From positions 1 to 46,087 of the forward strand of contig DAINCF010000004.1 in the NCBI GenBank assembly GCA_036732565.1: a DNA stretch of 46,087 nucleotides, written 5' to 3'. Origin of the DNA: JAIVJN01 sp036732565 (GTDB lineage: Bacteria; Acidobacteriota; Vicinamibacteria; Vicinamibacterales; UBA2999). Made by a program: the position numbers and the translations under genes. Position 1 is the first letter of the stretch. Each line of letters starts with the position of its first letter. Under the pieces are notes generated by a model. The model worked only from the letters and a program-made list of their open reading frames with translations. It searched no databases and was not told where the DNA came from. Positions 1-9,099 of the stretch are shown piece by piece.

Positions 1-449
1 GTATCTGCGCGCTGCGCGTGACGCCGGCGATGGGCTGGCGGGTGGGCCGTCTGGCGCCCGACGTCTGGCTGTTGTGCGAACGGGAGGCGGACGGCGACCT
101 CAAGTACTACTTGATCCACCTCCCGGCCACCACCGGGCTGCGGCACCTCGTCGAATTGGCCCATCAACGATGGGCCATCGAACAGCAGTATCAGGAACTC
201 AAATCCGAGCTCGGGCTCGAACACTTCGAAGGGCGGACGTACCCGGGGTGGCAGCATCACGTCGTGCTCACCGCGGTGGCCCACGCGTACATCCAACGCG
301 AGCGGATGCGCCGCGGGGCCACCGGACTGTAGTTTCCGGCCGTGCGCGCCATCGTGCAGGAAATCTTCACCGCGCTCCTCTTTGCCGCCAAACCGAACTA
401 CATGCAGTGGATGGAACAGGCGAAACGCGAACTCCAACTACGGATCTGA
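1..449 (+). pseudogene. IS701-like transposase, C-terminal remnant with an in-frame stop
   Basis: This is the C-terminal end of a DDE transposase; the 5' part lies outside the window. The reading frame beginning at base 3 contains the conserved block WAIEQQYQELKSELGLEHFE followed by a Gly/Trp/His-rich stretch, typical of IS701-type transposases around the last catalytic acidic residue. A TAG at 330-332 ends the open frame after GATGL. The same frame continues beyond it with FPAVRAIVQEIFTALLFAAK and ends at TGA 447-449, which reads like the normal end of the family. The gene is therefore best read as carrying one nonsense mutation. It marks a mobile-element scar at the left edge of the defence island. 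A read-through or sequencing error is possible. Confidence 0.8.
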
Positions 450-736
450 CAAAGTCGAACTAGGGAATCGGTCTACACTGCGGCGTTACTCGCGAGCTGC
501 ACGATTGGAGCAGCAGCCTGAATCGCTCCCACCCGGGTCCTGCTCGTTGGCCTCAGCGAGCGATCTGGAGCTGGAACTTCCAACCGTCCTGCGCATTTGG
601 AATATTCTGCTGCGACGGACCGGTTCAAGACGATGGAGTGCATAACACGCGCGCAAGGAGGGCCATTGGCTGCGCAGCCCTTCAGCCGAACATCAAACAA
701 TCAATTCTTCTGCCAGGACGCAAGGAATCACACAGG
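450..736. other. Non-coding gap between transposase remnant and first TIR gene
   Basis: No convincing gene is visible here. It should contain the right end of the insertion sequence and the promoter of the TIR gene that begins at 737. I could not define a terminal repeat or a clear -35/-10 pair by eye. Confidence 0.5.
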
Positions 737-1774
737 ATGGCACAAGACAAGAGGCGGCATCGGAGTTACGAGTACGATTTCTGCATTTCATTTGCTGGCA
801 ACGATCGGGATGCTGCGGAGAGCGTCGCAAACGAACTCATCAAATTCGGTCGACGTATCTTCTACGATCGGTTTGAAACCGCGAACCTCTGGGGCAAGGA
901 CCTGTACTCACACCTAGATCATGTGTATCGGCAATCAGCACGATTCTGCATTCTGTTCGTGTCCAATTCGTACAGGAACAGAGCCTGGACAACTCACGAA
1001 CGCCGGAGCGCACAGGCGAGAGCCTTCAAACAGAGCCGTGAGTACATTCTCCCTGTCAAGCTCGATCGAACTGTCATCCCAGGAATTCCCCCGACGGTTG
1101 GCTACGTCGACTACAAGACCATGGGAGCAAAGGCCATCGCCGCTCTGGCAATACAAAAGCTTCAGTCGCAGACCGTTGGGCAAGCGCTGACGTCAAGAAA
1201 ACCGAGTTGGGCATTTGCGCGTTGGGAAGTAACCATCCAAATCTTGAACGGTCACGGCCTTGCGTCGTACCAAACCGATGTAGTGCTACGCAACATCAGC
1301 AATAGTCCACAATCCACTGGCCCTTTGCATACCGCTTGGTCGGGGCATGGCTCCTCAGTGTCCCTGCGCAACTTACACTGCTACGACTCCGGTGGCCGGC
1401 TTTCGCTAGATCCCGATCGGTCCGAGCCGACACCAAGCTTTCTGGCTTTTCGAGTACAGGCGCGCATGCCGGTCGGGCCTGGTGAGAGATGGCACTACTG
1501 GTGGCAGGTGAATTGGCCGAGGGCGTACCGGCACATTTTGACCGAGGAGCACTGGTTCACGTACAAGGGAGAAAATGACGTTGACGAACTGGTGCTCAAA
1601 ATGATCCTCCCACCGGGCTACGTGGGCTCTTCCGCGGCGAAGGTCGACAGATACTTGGGTGGAAGGGGACGAGTCCCACTCGTCGCGATACACGGGCGAC
1701 CTGGATATCTGCTATCAGCTCGGGACGTGCCCAGCGGCGAACAGATCAAGCTTTCGTTTCGCCTCCGGCGATAG
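737..1774 (+). CDS. TIR-domain protein with unrecognised C-terminal domain
   Basis: A 345-residue protein. Residues about 8-145 form a bacterial TIR domain: it opens with YEYDFCISFAGNDRDAAESV, continues with FYDRFE, and has WTTHE, matching the WxxxE arrangement that carries the catalytic glutamate of NAD-cleaving TIR domains. TIR domains of this kind hydrolyse NAD or make signalling nucleotides. The second half (about 155-345) is rich in predicted beta structure, Trp and Gly, and I do not recognise it. It may be a sensor or effector domain. No signal peptide or membrane span is seen, so the protein should be cytosolic. The ATG at 737 follows a weak AGGA stretch and starts just before the TIR fold; the frame stays open upstream to 638. 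It runs tail-to-tail with the next gene, 190 bp away. Confidence 0.85.
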   Translation: MAQDKRRHRSYEYDFCISFAGNDRDAAESVANELIKFGRRIFYDRFETANLWGKDLYSHLDHVYRQSARFCILFVSNSYRNRAWTTHERRSAQARAFKQSREYILPVKLDRTVIPGIPPTVGYVDYKTMGAKAIAALAIQKLQSQTVGQALTSRKPSWAFARWEVTIQILNGHGLASYQTDVVLRNISNSPQSTGPLHTAWSGHGSSVSLRNLHCYDSGGRLSLDPDRSEPTPSFLAFRVQARMPVGPGERWHYWWQVNWPRAYRHILTEEHWFTYKGENDVDELVLKMILPPGYVGSSAAKVDRYLGGRGRVPLVAIHGRPGYLLSARDVPSGEQIKLSFRLRR

Positions 1775-1964
1775 CTGCTGCTCGGGCCGACTTGTTCCAC
1801 GCGGCGCCAGGGCGTGGTGGGCGCCGGAGTATCCCGATTTCGGAGCGAATCCCTCCGCACACTTGACTAACGACTGGTCGCAGGTATTGATGGACTCGGT
1901 CCCGCAACTTCGTTTCGGAGGAGAGCGTTCAGGTGAGCGCGACGGTGCGCGGCAACTCCCCTGC

Positions 1965-3347
1965 TCACCGATTGCCCAACGAGTCCAGCCACGAATCCAC
2001 ATGCGTGCATAGGCCGTTCGGTTGACTATATGCGGCCCACGAGGCGAGCAGCTCCGACCGATCCGAGCCGAGTTGCTCCCACTGGAAATCGTACTCCTTT
2101 GCCAAACGGCTTCGGAATGCTTGTTCCGAGGTCTTCTCTGAATCGTCCTTCGGGCAAGCACTTAGCGTGGACAGATCCACCGCACGCAGTTGTGCCTCGG
2201 CAAAACCATTGGCGTTGAACCAGTCCAATCCTTCGACGTTCGCGCCGGTCAGTGTGGCAGCGGCGAAGTCGGCGTTTCTTACCCACGCTCCAGCGAGCTT
2301 GGCGCCCGTCAGATCAGAGCCACTGAAGTCCGTTCTGATGAGAAACGCGTCCTCGAAGCTAACACCATTCATCACAGCGCGGCTAAGATCGACCTCCACC
2401 AGATCCGCTTCCTTTAGGTCGGCGCCAGTAAAATCGATCGTCAAATCATTCTGCCGCAGCGTCTTGATAGTCTCGATCGCGCGCTTGCGGATCTCACGCC
2501 CCTTGTCCGTAGTGTCGGTCCGATTGAGCACGAGCGCCTTGAGCCGTGCCGTCGCAAGGCCCATCACTCCCGGGTTCCCGGATCGGACCGCCACCTCTCG
2601 CAAGCTGAAGATGGCGGCTGTGACTACCTCGAGAGGATGCTCGTATCGAAGGTCAGCCGCTGACCGCTCGAGCGCACGTTGATCGGCGCCGCGGATGTAG
2701 AGAAACGACGCGTATCCAACCGCTAGAAGCACGACAATCGCGACCACTGCGGCTATTCCTTTCACGAGCTGCCAGGTCCGCCACCGCGGGATTAGGCGAC
2801 GCCGCAGGTGATCGAAACGAGCGTGCGTGCGCGCCAGGCCTGTTCGCCATCCGCGTCCGACACTCTGTTCGTCTCCATCCCCGCTGGGCGTTCGCTCGGC
2901 AAGAAGCAACTCGATGCGTTCGACCAGTGCATTAGTGTCCTGACGCCAACTCGCATCGCTGAGCGGCATCGCCTGCCGTTTCGCCAGCCCCTGAATCTGC
3001 GGCGGCAGCTCGCCGGCCGAGGGCATCGCGGCGTCGTGAACGAGCACAGGGACCACCGAAACATCGCGTTTCAGCGCCTCGGCAATCTCCATGATGACAA
3101 AGTCATTTGGATCGTCCAACCGACGCGTCCGATCCGGTTTCACCGCGGTGACCCACGTCGGGCCTATCACGGCCAGCATCACGTCGGTTGACGCGAGCGT
3201 TCTCCCCAGGACCTTCGTGAAATCGTCTCCCCCCTTCAGAGCGTCGACGTCCATAAAGACGTGCGAATCGGGAAGCCGCACTGTCAACGTATCGGACAAG
3301 CGACCGGCGTACGCGTCGCTATCCTGGCGCCGGTAGTTGATGAACAC
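1965..3347 (-). CDS. TIR, membrane-span, pentapeptide-repeat protein (apparently catalytic copy)
   Basis: A 460-residue protein in three parts. Residues 1-150 are a TIR_2-type domain opening with FINYRRQDSDAYAGRL, then FMDVDAL and NDFVIMEIAEAL, where Glu87 sits at the usual catalytic glutamate position. Residues about 197-217 form one hydrophobic span preceded by a very basic stretch, so the TIR part should face the cytoplasm and the rest the periplasm. Residues about 305-375 hold pentapeptide repeats of the A(D/N)L type, and the C-terminus has two cysteines. The annotated start is GTG at 3347. In-frame CTT CTG CCA ACA upstream encodes LLPT, also found at the same place in the divergent paralogue, so an unusual CTG start near 3356, well spaced from GGGAG, is possible. 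The gene lies head-to-head with its paralogue, the two starts about 50-70 bp apart. Confidence 0.88.
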   Translation of the reverse strand: MFINYRRQDSDAYAGRLSDTLTVRLPDSHVFMDVDALKGGDDFTKVLGRTLASTDVMLAVIGPTWVTAVKPDRTRRLDDPNDFVIMEIAEALKRDVSVVPVLVHDAAMPSAGELPPQIQGLAKRQAMPLSDASWRQDTNALVERIELLLAERTPSGDGDEQSVGRGWRTGLARTHARFDHLRRRLIPRWRTWQLVKGIAAVVAIVVLLAVGYASFLYIRGADQRALERSAADLRYEHPLEVVTAAIFSLREVAVRSGNPGVMGLATARLKALVLNRTDTTDKGREIRKRAIETIKTLRQNDLTIDFTGADLKEADLVEVDLSRAVMNGVSFEDAFLIRTDFSGSDLTGAKLAGAWVRNADFAAATLTGANVEGLDWFNANGFAEAQLRAVDLSTLSACPKDDSEKTSEQAFRSRLAKEYDFQWEQLGSDRSELLASWAAYSQPNGLCTHVDSWLDSLGNR

Positions 3348-3399
3348 TGTTGGCAGAAGGGCTCCCTATAGATTCGCGGTGCCGCCAGTCTAGTCAGCG

Positions 3400-4884
3400 G
3401 TGATCACGGCGTCAATGAGTCGCATCGGACTGGCGACTGGCTTGGCGCTGACGAGCGCGAGTACACTACGGGCGAACTTACGCGGCAACCTCTTGCCCAC
3501 TATCCTTATCGTCCATCGCCGTGACGACAGCGAGAGCGCGGCCGGTCGCCTGCTAGACGGACTCTCGACGGCGATGCCGGATACGATCGTCTTGAGCAAT
3601 CTCGAGGCCTTCGCGACGCGGCCTGATAAGAGTAAGGCGCTGGCCAAGGTTTTGGCACAAACCAGCGTCATGGTCGTCGTCATTGGCCGGTCATGGCTGA
3701 CGCTCCGTGACACCGAGGAACGTCCTCGCCTCGATGCGCCTGACGATATCATACGAACGACAATCGAAACCGCGCTTGCGGCACACCTTCCGGTCGTTCC
3801 CGTGCTCGTGCAGGGCTCGATCCTGCCGATTGCGTCTGAGCTTCCACCGGCGATGACAGCCCTGGCCGAACGGCACCCCATTGAGCTGCGACACGTCAAG
3901 TGGGGCGACGACTTTGAGCGACTCCTCGAGCGGATCGAAACTGCGCTTGCCGACCTAAGCGCCGCGCGCGGCATAGCGCCAGTAGACCGCGAACACACCG
4001 GAGCCGCTCGGCTGCTTGGCTTCGGACTAAGCATCACAAAGCGACTCGATCGCTTGAGGCGCCGTTTCGTGCCGCGCTCAAGACATTGGCGGACCCTCAA
4101 GCGCGTTGCGGCCGTAGCGTCGGCGATCGGAGTGGCGTTCGCTGGATACGCCATTTACAGATACACCTCGTCAGCCGATCTCCGGTCGGTAGAGCGTCTC
4201 TCGGTTAGGCTGACCTATGAAACGCAGGTTGAGGTCGCGTCTTTCGCTCTTCGCAGAATGCAGGAAGTGGCGAAGCGCGCGAACGATTCCGCCGTCATCG
4301 ATGCGGCCGTGGCGAAGCTGAAGTCGCTAGTTCTCGACAGGTCGAAGACGTCGACCGACGCACGCCGGATCCGTCGAGAGGCGATAGAGGCTGTTAAGTC
4401 TTTGCGAGACAACGATCTGACGCGAGACTTTGCGGCCGAAGAGCTCAAACAGGCTGATCTATTTGGAGCCGATCTCACGTCAGCCACTCTACGCCTCGTC
4501 AGCCTGGAAAACGCGAGCCTGATGGGCACCAAGTTCGTCAGCGCCGATCTCTCTGTAGCGAATCTATCTGCAACTTATGTCAGGAACGCCGACTTCACTG
4601 CGGCCAACCTAAGTGGAGCTGACATCGGCGAGCTCGATTGGTTCAACGCCAAGGGCTTTACTGAGACGCAGCTGCAGAGTGCGGTGCTGTCCACGATCGA
4701 GGCATGTCCAAGCGACGCATCATCGCGGCACTCAGTCGAAGCGTTTCGTGTGAGGTTAACGAGAGACTATCGAGCGCAGTGGGATGCGTTCGCCGAACGT
4801 GACAGGGCCCAACTCTCTCAGTTGTGGAACGAGTATGGGACGCCGGGTGGCTTGTGTGAGGCTGTGGATCGGTGGCTGAAGTGA
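3400..4884 (+). CDS. Degenerate TIR, membrane-span, pentapeptide-repeat protein (pseudo-enzyme paralogue)
   Basis: A 494-residue paralogue of the divergent neighbour, alignable almost end to end: LLPTILIVHRRDDSESAAGRL, VVPVLVQ, a basic stretch and one span near 235-253, pentapeptide repeats (about 340-410), then the shared C-terminal block with GLDWFNA/ELDWFNA, an EAF.(S/V)RL motif and a terminal GGLCEAVD. The TIR active site is changed. The FMDVDAL motif is replaced by VLSNLEA, and the catalytic Glu (Glu87 in the partner) aligns with Thr121 in IIRTTIETAL. It looks like a non-catalytic TIR kept as a partner or regulator of the active copy. The start could be GTG 3400 or ATG 3415; neither has a strong ribosome site. 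Glu123 is two residues away, so alternative alignment should be tested. Confidence 0.85.
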   Translation: MITASMSRIGLATGLALTSASTLRANLRGNLLPTILIVHRRDDSESAAGRLLDGLSTAMPDTIVLSNLEAFATRPDKSKALAKVLAQTSVMVVVIGRSWLTLRDTEERPRLDAPDDIIRTTIETALAAHLPVVPVLVQGSILPIASELPPAMTALAERHPIELRHVKWGDDFERLLERIETALADLSAARGIAPVDREHTGAARLLGFGLSITKRLDRLRRRFVPRSRHWRTLKRVAAVASAIGVAFAGYAIYRYTSSADLRSVERLSVRLTYETQVEVASFALRRMQEVAKRANDSAVIDAAVAKLKSLVLDRSKTSTDARRIRREAIEAVKSLRDNDLTRDFAAEELKQADLFGADLTSATLRLVSLENASLMGTKFVSADLSVANLSATYVRNADFTAANLSGADIGELDWFNAKGFTETQLQSAVLSTIEACPSDASSRHSVEAFRVRLTRDYRAQWDAFAERDRAQLSQLWNEYGTPGGLCEAVDRWLK

Positions 4885-5664
4885 ACAGCCCAGACTCCGG
4901 CCGGATGCCGCCTGCACTCTAGCAGTGCGAGACCTCTTGCCCAATGGCTTTCGTCTATATCCGGCCGCCCGTGGTGGGAATCTCACTGCGAGACCTGAGT
5001 TTGCTGTCGTGGACATCTTCCGACGGGCAGATACGCGCCCACAATTCCAGAGACTCGCAGGAGGCCGACGGCCGCGTCGGCAATTTTTGTGCTGGAGTTC
5101 AAGACCCGCGCCGTGCGGATCGGACGTACGGACGGATATGCGAAACAACGGCGGAGTGCGGGCATTTTGGCCCGCCTCCGCACGAGAATCTTGAGCTCCG
5201 CACCGGGCGAGACATCCTAAACCACGGCCTGCCTCGCGAAGCGCAAGCAATAGAGTTTGCCTGGATCGCGGCGGAGAAGGCTTTCTTCTGTATCAGCCAC
5301 TGTGTGGCTGGCCCTCGTTACTCGGGAGTCCATTGCTGGCACGCAGGCGGAAAACCAGGACAGCTGTGGGACGCAGCCGAAAATCCATTGTGAGATGATT
5401 GGCCAGAAGTGTCGCCCTCGCCGAAGCCTCGAGGCGCGGTGGCGTGGCCAGCTGTGTCGGCATCGTATTGACCGGTTCATCGTGACGCCGCGGCCCGCGT
5501 TCGCGGCCGAGTTCTAGGCAACTCAGCGACGGCAAGAGCATCGGCGACGCGCTGCGCGATGGACCCAAGGAAGTGGGGAAGCCACCGTCCGCCGATTGGC
5601 GGACCATATTCACTAGCGCGCGCAGGATTTCACTCTAAAGTTGCGCCGATGAGGAGACGAGAAG
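4885..5664. other. Gene-poor gap after the TIR pair
   Basis: About 780 bp without a convincing gene. Open frames here lack recognisable motifs and ribosome sites. A terminator-like hairpin sits at 5064-5088. Near the right end, bases about 5519-5638 read in one plus frame as LSDGKSIGDALRDG followed by PPSADWRTIFTSA and a stop. This looks like the conserved C-terminus of some protein, so the stretch may hold a decayed gene whose identity I cannot name. Confidence 0.4.
5064..5088 (+). terminator. Rho-independent terminator candidate
   Basis: A seven-base-pair GC stem (5064-5070 with 5075-5081, loop of four bases) is followed by AATTTTT. It points along the plus strand about 180 bp after the stop of the degenerate TIR gene and could end that transcript. 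Confidence 0.55.
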
Positions 5665-6975
5665 ATGTCAATTCCAGACGAATGGCAGCAATTTAACCTT
5701 GCTCCACTCCCGCTGGACTCAGGCGAACGATTCACGGTGTTTCTGTCGTACCGCTCCGCCAATCGCGCCTGGGTCATCAGCTTGTACGACGTCTTGCGCC
5801 GCTTCGGACACACCGTCTTTCTCGACCAGTGTGAGCTCACACCCGGCGAAGAGTTGATCATGCGACTCGAACAAGCCCTGCTGGCAAGTCAGTCTGGTGT
5901 TCTCGTTTGGTCCGACGCCTCCCGTGATTCGGCCTGGGTGCGGAAGGAGTACCAGGTAATGGAACGCCAGGCAACGGCTCGCTCGAATTTCCGTTTCGTA
6001 CCCGTGAAACTTGACACCGCCGATCTTCCACCTTTCGCGCAGGAAAGAATTTCGCTCAACTTCTCTACCTATCCAGACGGTCCGAATGGAGGTGAGCTGC
6101 TCCGTTTGCTTCACGCGGTGATCGGCCGACCGTTGAGCGTTGAGGCATTACACTACGCGGCTCAGCAAGACGATGCGTCGAGCCGTGCTGCGTACAGCAT
6201 AGGTGCCGCCATCAAGAACGGGCAACCCACACAGTTGCTGGCACTACTACAGAACAGTACAGCCGAATGGCGTTCTTCGGCGGTACTAGCATGCAAGGCT
6301 GCAGAGGGCCTCACGAAGCTCAAGGCGTATGGGGAGGCCATAGACGCATTGGATGTGGTCCGTCAAGAATTCCCACGCGCGATCAGGCCTAGACAGTTGC
6401 AGGCTTTAGCCCTCAATCGGCTCGCCCGGGATGGTGGCACGGATCGGGATCTCGAACGAGCGCAGACAATTCTCGGCGAACTTTACATGGCCGACGAACG
6501 GGACCCAGAAACGCTCGGCATTTATGGCTCGACATGGTTCGAGCGCTACAGGCGCTCAGGCCGCGTCACCGATCTAAGGCAGTCGCGTGACCTCTACCTA
6601 GAGGCTTTCGAGCGCGCTCGGGACGACTACTACACTGGTATCAATGCCGCAGCGAAGAGCGCGTTAATCGGCACCGATACGGACCTCGCAAAAGCGCGCA
6701 CGATCGCCGTAAACGTCGAAAAGATCGTCGGCCTTGTACCAAGCCGAGGCGACTATTGGAAGACGGCAACAGCAGCGGAAGCGCAGCTCATTCAGGGTCG
6801 AATTACGGAAGCGGGAATTCTGTACGACGCGGCAGTGGCGATGGCTCGCACTGAGATTGGTTCTCACGAGAGTACCTGGCGACAAGCGTGTACGCTGATG
6901 GTCAGGCTACAGCCAAGTCCTGAGGAGCGAGCCGTGATCCGGCAAGCGTTCGAACATTTGCCCGACTGCCAATAG
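5665..6975 (+). CDS. TIR-domain protein with TRAFs-binding-like (DUF4071) helical domain
   Basis: A 436-residue cytosolic protein. Residues about 22-150 are a TIR domain (FTVFLSYRSANRAWVISLYD, VFLDQCELTPGEEL, SAWVRKEYQVME), with W91 and E95 forming the WxxxE catalytic arrangement. The C-terminal part, about 200-430, is helical and repeat-like. It contains ETLGIYGSTW, then a run ending in YYTGINAAAKSAL, which matches the TRAFs-binding/MAP3K-type domain found in bacterial conflict proteins. Expected role: NAD cleavage or signal production, controlled by the helical domain. ATG 5665 follows GAGGAGACGAGAAG, an adequate ribosome site. It converges on the SLOG gene, whose stop lies only 8 bp downstream. 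Confidence 0.87.
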   Translation: MSIPDEWQQFNLAPLPLDSGERFTVFLSYRSANRAWVISLYDVLRRFGHTVFLDQCELTPGEELIMRLEQALLASQSGVLVWSDASRDSAWVRKEYQVMERQATARSNFRFVPVKLDTADLPPFAQERISLNFSTYPDGPNGGELLRLLHAVIGRPLSVEALHYAAQQDDASSRAAYSIGAAIKNGQPTQLLALLQNSTAEWRSSAVLACKAAEGLTKLKAYGEAIDALDVVRQEFPRAIRPRQLQALALNRLARDGGTDRDLERAQTILGELYMADERDPETLGIYGSTWFERYRRSGRVTDLRQSRDLYLEAFERARDDYYTGINAAAKSALIGTDTDLAKARTIAVNVEKIVGLVPSRGDYWKTATAAEAQLIQGRITEAGILYDAAVAMARTEIGSHESTWRQACTLMVRLQPSPEERAVIRQAFEHLPDCQ

Positions 6976-6983
6976 GCGTCGCA

Positions 6984-7826
6984 TCACTGTCCGCCTAGAG
7001 CCGTATTGATAGCCTGCTGAAGACCCACTGCGCCATCTCGGAGCGCCACGATTTGGAACAGCTCGGGACGCCGCGCGAGCGCAGCCTTTTCGGCGCGCTC
7101 GCGCAGACTCATGCCTTCGGCATCGGCGGGCGTCGTTCCCTTGAGCAGCGAAACCAACGCGTCTGCCGCGCGTCCACTGCCTTCGATCAGAATCATCCGG
7201 CGGTCCGCATCGACGTTCGCCGCCACTTCGCTCAGGGTGACGCGGCCACCATTGGCGATGACCGTGACCGATGGGCGCCCCTCAGCGAGTCTGGCGAACA
7301 GCCAGTACATCGTGTCGGTCTCTGAGCCCCAGGCGTCCTGGGCGGGGGCCGACGGGTTTAGCACGGCGACAACATGAGAGTGATTCGGATCGATTGGCGT
7401 CCGGCCTTTTGGCGGAATTTCCCCGGCCGGCGCGACGCCGATCAAGGGGAACGCTTGGCCACTCGCGCGGCGTGACTGGCCGGCGGCCTCCATGATTCCC
7501 GCTTGGGTGCCGCCATCGCCGACGCCGATTCGCCGCCCGCCTTCCGCGAGGAGGCCCAGAGCGTGGAACATCGATAGCAGCTCGCGTTGGTGATCCTCGC
7601 GCATTTTCGAGGCCCCTCCGCTCAGAAAGACGAACGCGTCGGCCTTGGTCCGGATCTCCGCGACCAGTGCTGCGAGGTTCGCATTTTTGTCGGGATCCAC
7701 GCTCGAGACGTGGAGCACACGCGGCTCAGGCTCTGCTTTAATCTGCGCTGCGGACATCGGTGAAAACCCGAGGCACACTGTAATGCCCAGTCCGGAAACA
7801 GCTGCGAGCATCGATCGCCGTTGCAC
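6984..7826 (-). CDS. LSDAT-type SLOG-domain protein with N-terminal signal sequence
   Basis: A 280-residue protein. Residues 1-27 form a signal peptide with a twin-arginine-like start (MQRRSMLAAV) and an SAA-Q cleavage candidate. The rest is an LSDAT (TRPM-like) SLOG domain: GDGGTQAGIMEA (about 103-114), IGVAPAG, IDPNHSHVV, a WGSE motif, VIANGGRVTLSEV and LIEGSGRAADALV. SLOG domains bind nucleotide-derived ligands and act as sensors in TIR and CBASS-like systems. An exported SLOG protein is odd, since nucleotide signals are cytosolic, so either the leader is a membrane anchor or the function differs. It is the last gene of a minus-strand set (TIR-like, NlpC-like, patatin, SLOG), 59 bp after patatin. 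The family call is strong; the role is inferred. Confidence 0.85.
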   Translation of the reverse strand: MQRRSMLAAVSGLGITVCLGFSPMSAAQIKAEPEPRVLHVSSVDPDKNANLAALVAEIRTKADAFVFLSGGASKMREDHQRELLSMFHALGLLAEGGRRIGVGDGGTQAGIMEAAGQSRRASGQAFPLIGVAPAGEIPPKGRTPIDPNHSHVVAVLNPSAPAQDAWGSETDTMYWLFARLAEGRPSVTVIANGGRVTLSEVAANVDADRRMILIEGSGRAADALVSLLKGTTPADAEGMSLRERAEKAALARRPELFQIVALRDGAVGLQQAINTALGGQ

Positions 7827-7885
7827 AATGGCCCCATCTACTACGCGGCTAACGTTAGCACGCCATAACGATAGCGGTCTGGCGA

Positions 7886-9070
7886 CTATGGAGCGAATGG
7901 GCCGAAATGATCGATCTTGACTTGCGCCGCGGCCCTAGCGCCGATCCTCAGGAGCAGCTCGATGTGCTCGGGGTCGGCCTTGTCCATCTTCTGTACGACG
8001 CTGGGGTCGACGTCAGCAAACCCGAAACTCGCCAGTGCCGCGCCGCTCAGGTCGACGTTGTAGCGGGCGTAGAGAAAGCTGCGCCCCAGGTCCGTGGACA
8101 ACGGCACCGCCGGTCGACGTAACCGCTCGGCTGGAGAGCCCTCGTCTGGTCCTTCACGTGGCACCATGTCGAGCAGTTCGCGATCGATGACGTCACCGAA
8201 CGCGCAGCGGCCGATGGTGCGACAGTTGATGTCTTGATCGACCAGCGACCCGTACATCAGCGCACTCGGAATGCCGATTCCCGTGCTGAGCATATTGCTG
8301 TCGGGGGCGTCGGCATTGGCTCCGGCCGTCGGCGCGGCTCCAGTGCCGATCGAGATCAAGAGTAGATTCCTCTCGCCTTTCGGCCAATTTAATCGGTATG
8401 CCGGATCGGTGGCGAATCGGAACAACAGAAAAGCCGGATTGTTGTAGGGCGTGACACCACCATCTACGAACACAAACGCTTTGTTCTTGTCAGTTGGGTC
8501 GAAGGAGATGACTTCGGGCGGAAAATATACGGGTGCCGCGGTACTTGCGCGGACCAGCTTCCACAGCGGAATGCTCAGGTTGCAGTCGGTTCGCGCCGCG
8601 AGATTGTAGCGCGCCTCCGGATTGCTGCTGATCGGCCACGGTGAATCCGTCGTGACGTTACGCGTGACGGCGAGTAGTAGCGTCTTCAGATGCCCAGGTT
8701 TCAAGTCGGTGTCCGCTCCGAACACTCTTTGCAGCTCGCGCTGGAGCGGACCGTCCCGGTAGAGGCTGTTCAGGCGGTCGAGAAAACGGGTGCGCTGGAA
8801 CATCTCGGTGCCGGTCCGTTGGTAGAAGCCGATCAACTCGTTGACCGACATACCCCTCGCTAGGCCCGCCGCGATGATTGCCCCTGTGCTCGTGCCAGCA
8901 ATGTAATCGAAATACTCGCATAGCGGCTTCTTCATCTCGTCCTCGATTGCCTTGAGAATGGACAGGGTGAGAACGCCGCGAATGCCTCCGCCATCAAGGG
9001 CCAGCATCCTACGCGGGGCCGACGTGCGATAGCGATCCGCAAGGGATCCCCAGAGCTCCGAATTCGTCAT
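7886..9070 (-). CDS. Patatin-like phospholipase
   Basis: A 394-residue patatin-family acyl hydrolase, expected to cleave phospholipids. It shows the oxyanion-hole motif DGGGIRG (residues 26-32), the nucleophile elbow GTSTG with Ser61, the block RASTAAPVYFPPE, and the second catalytic residue in VDGGV (Asp203). No signal peptide or membrane span is visible. Patatins are common membrane-attacking effectors in CBASS and related immune systems. Here the gene sits upstream of the SLOG gene and downstream of a broken TIR-like gene on the same strand, suggesting a signal-and-effector operon. The ATG at 9070 is consistent with homologous N-termini. The enzyme looks intact although the two genes before it are decayed. 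Confidence 0.92.
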   Translation of the reverse strand: MTNSELWGSLADRYRTSAPRRMLALDGGGIRGVLTLSILKAIEDEMKKPLCEYFDYIAGTSTGAIIAAGLARGMSVNELIGFYQRTGTEMFQRTRFLDRLNSLYRDGPLQRELQRVFGADTDLKPGHLKTLLLAVTRNVTTDSPWPISSNPEARYNLAARTDCNLSIPLWKLVRASTAAPVYFPPEVISFDPTDKNKAFVFVDGGVTPYNNPAFLLFRFATDPAYRLNWPKGERNLLLISIGTGAAPTAGANADAPDSNMLSTGIGIPSALMYGSLVDQDINCRTIGRCAFGDVIDRELLDMVPREGPDEGSPAERLRRPAVPLSTDLGRSFLYARYNVDLSGAALASFGFADVDPSVVQKMDKADPEHIELLLRIGARAAAQVKIDHFGPFAP

Positions 9071-9099
9071 GATGTTCTTGCTCTCTCGCGGCGCCAGGT

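Noticed and set aside
3390..4154. A 254-codon minus-strand open frame inside the TIR pair
   Set aside because: It is a Ser/Arg-rich antisense shadow of the degenerate TIR gene, which aligns with its paralogue on the plus strand.
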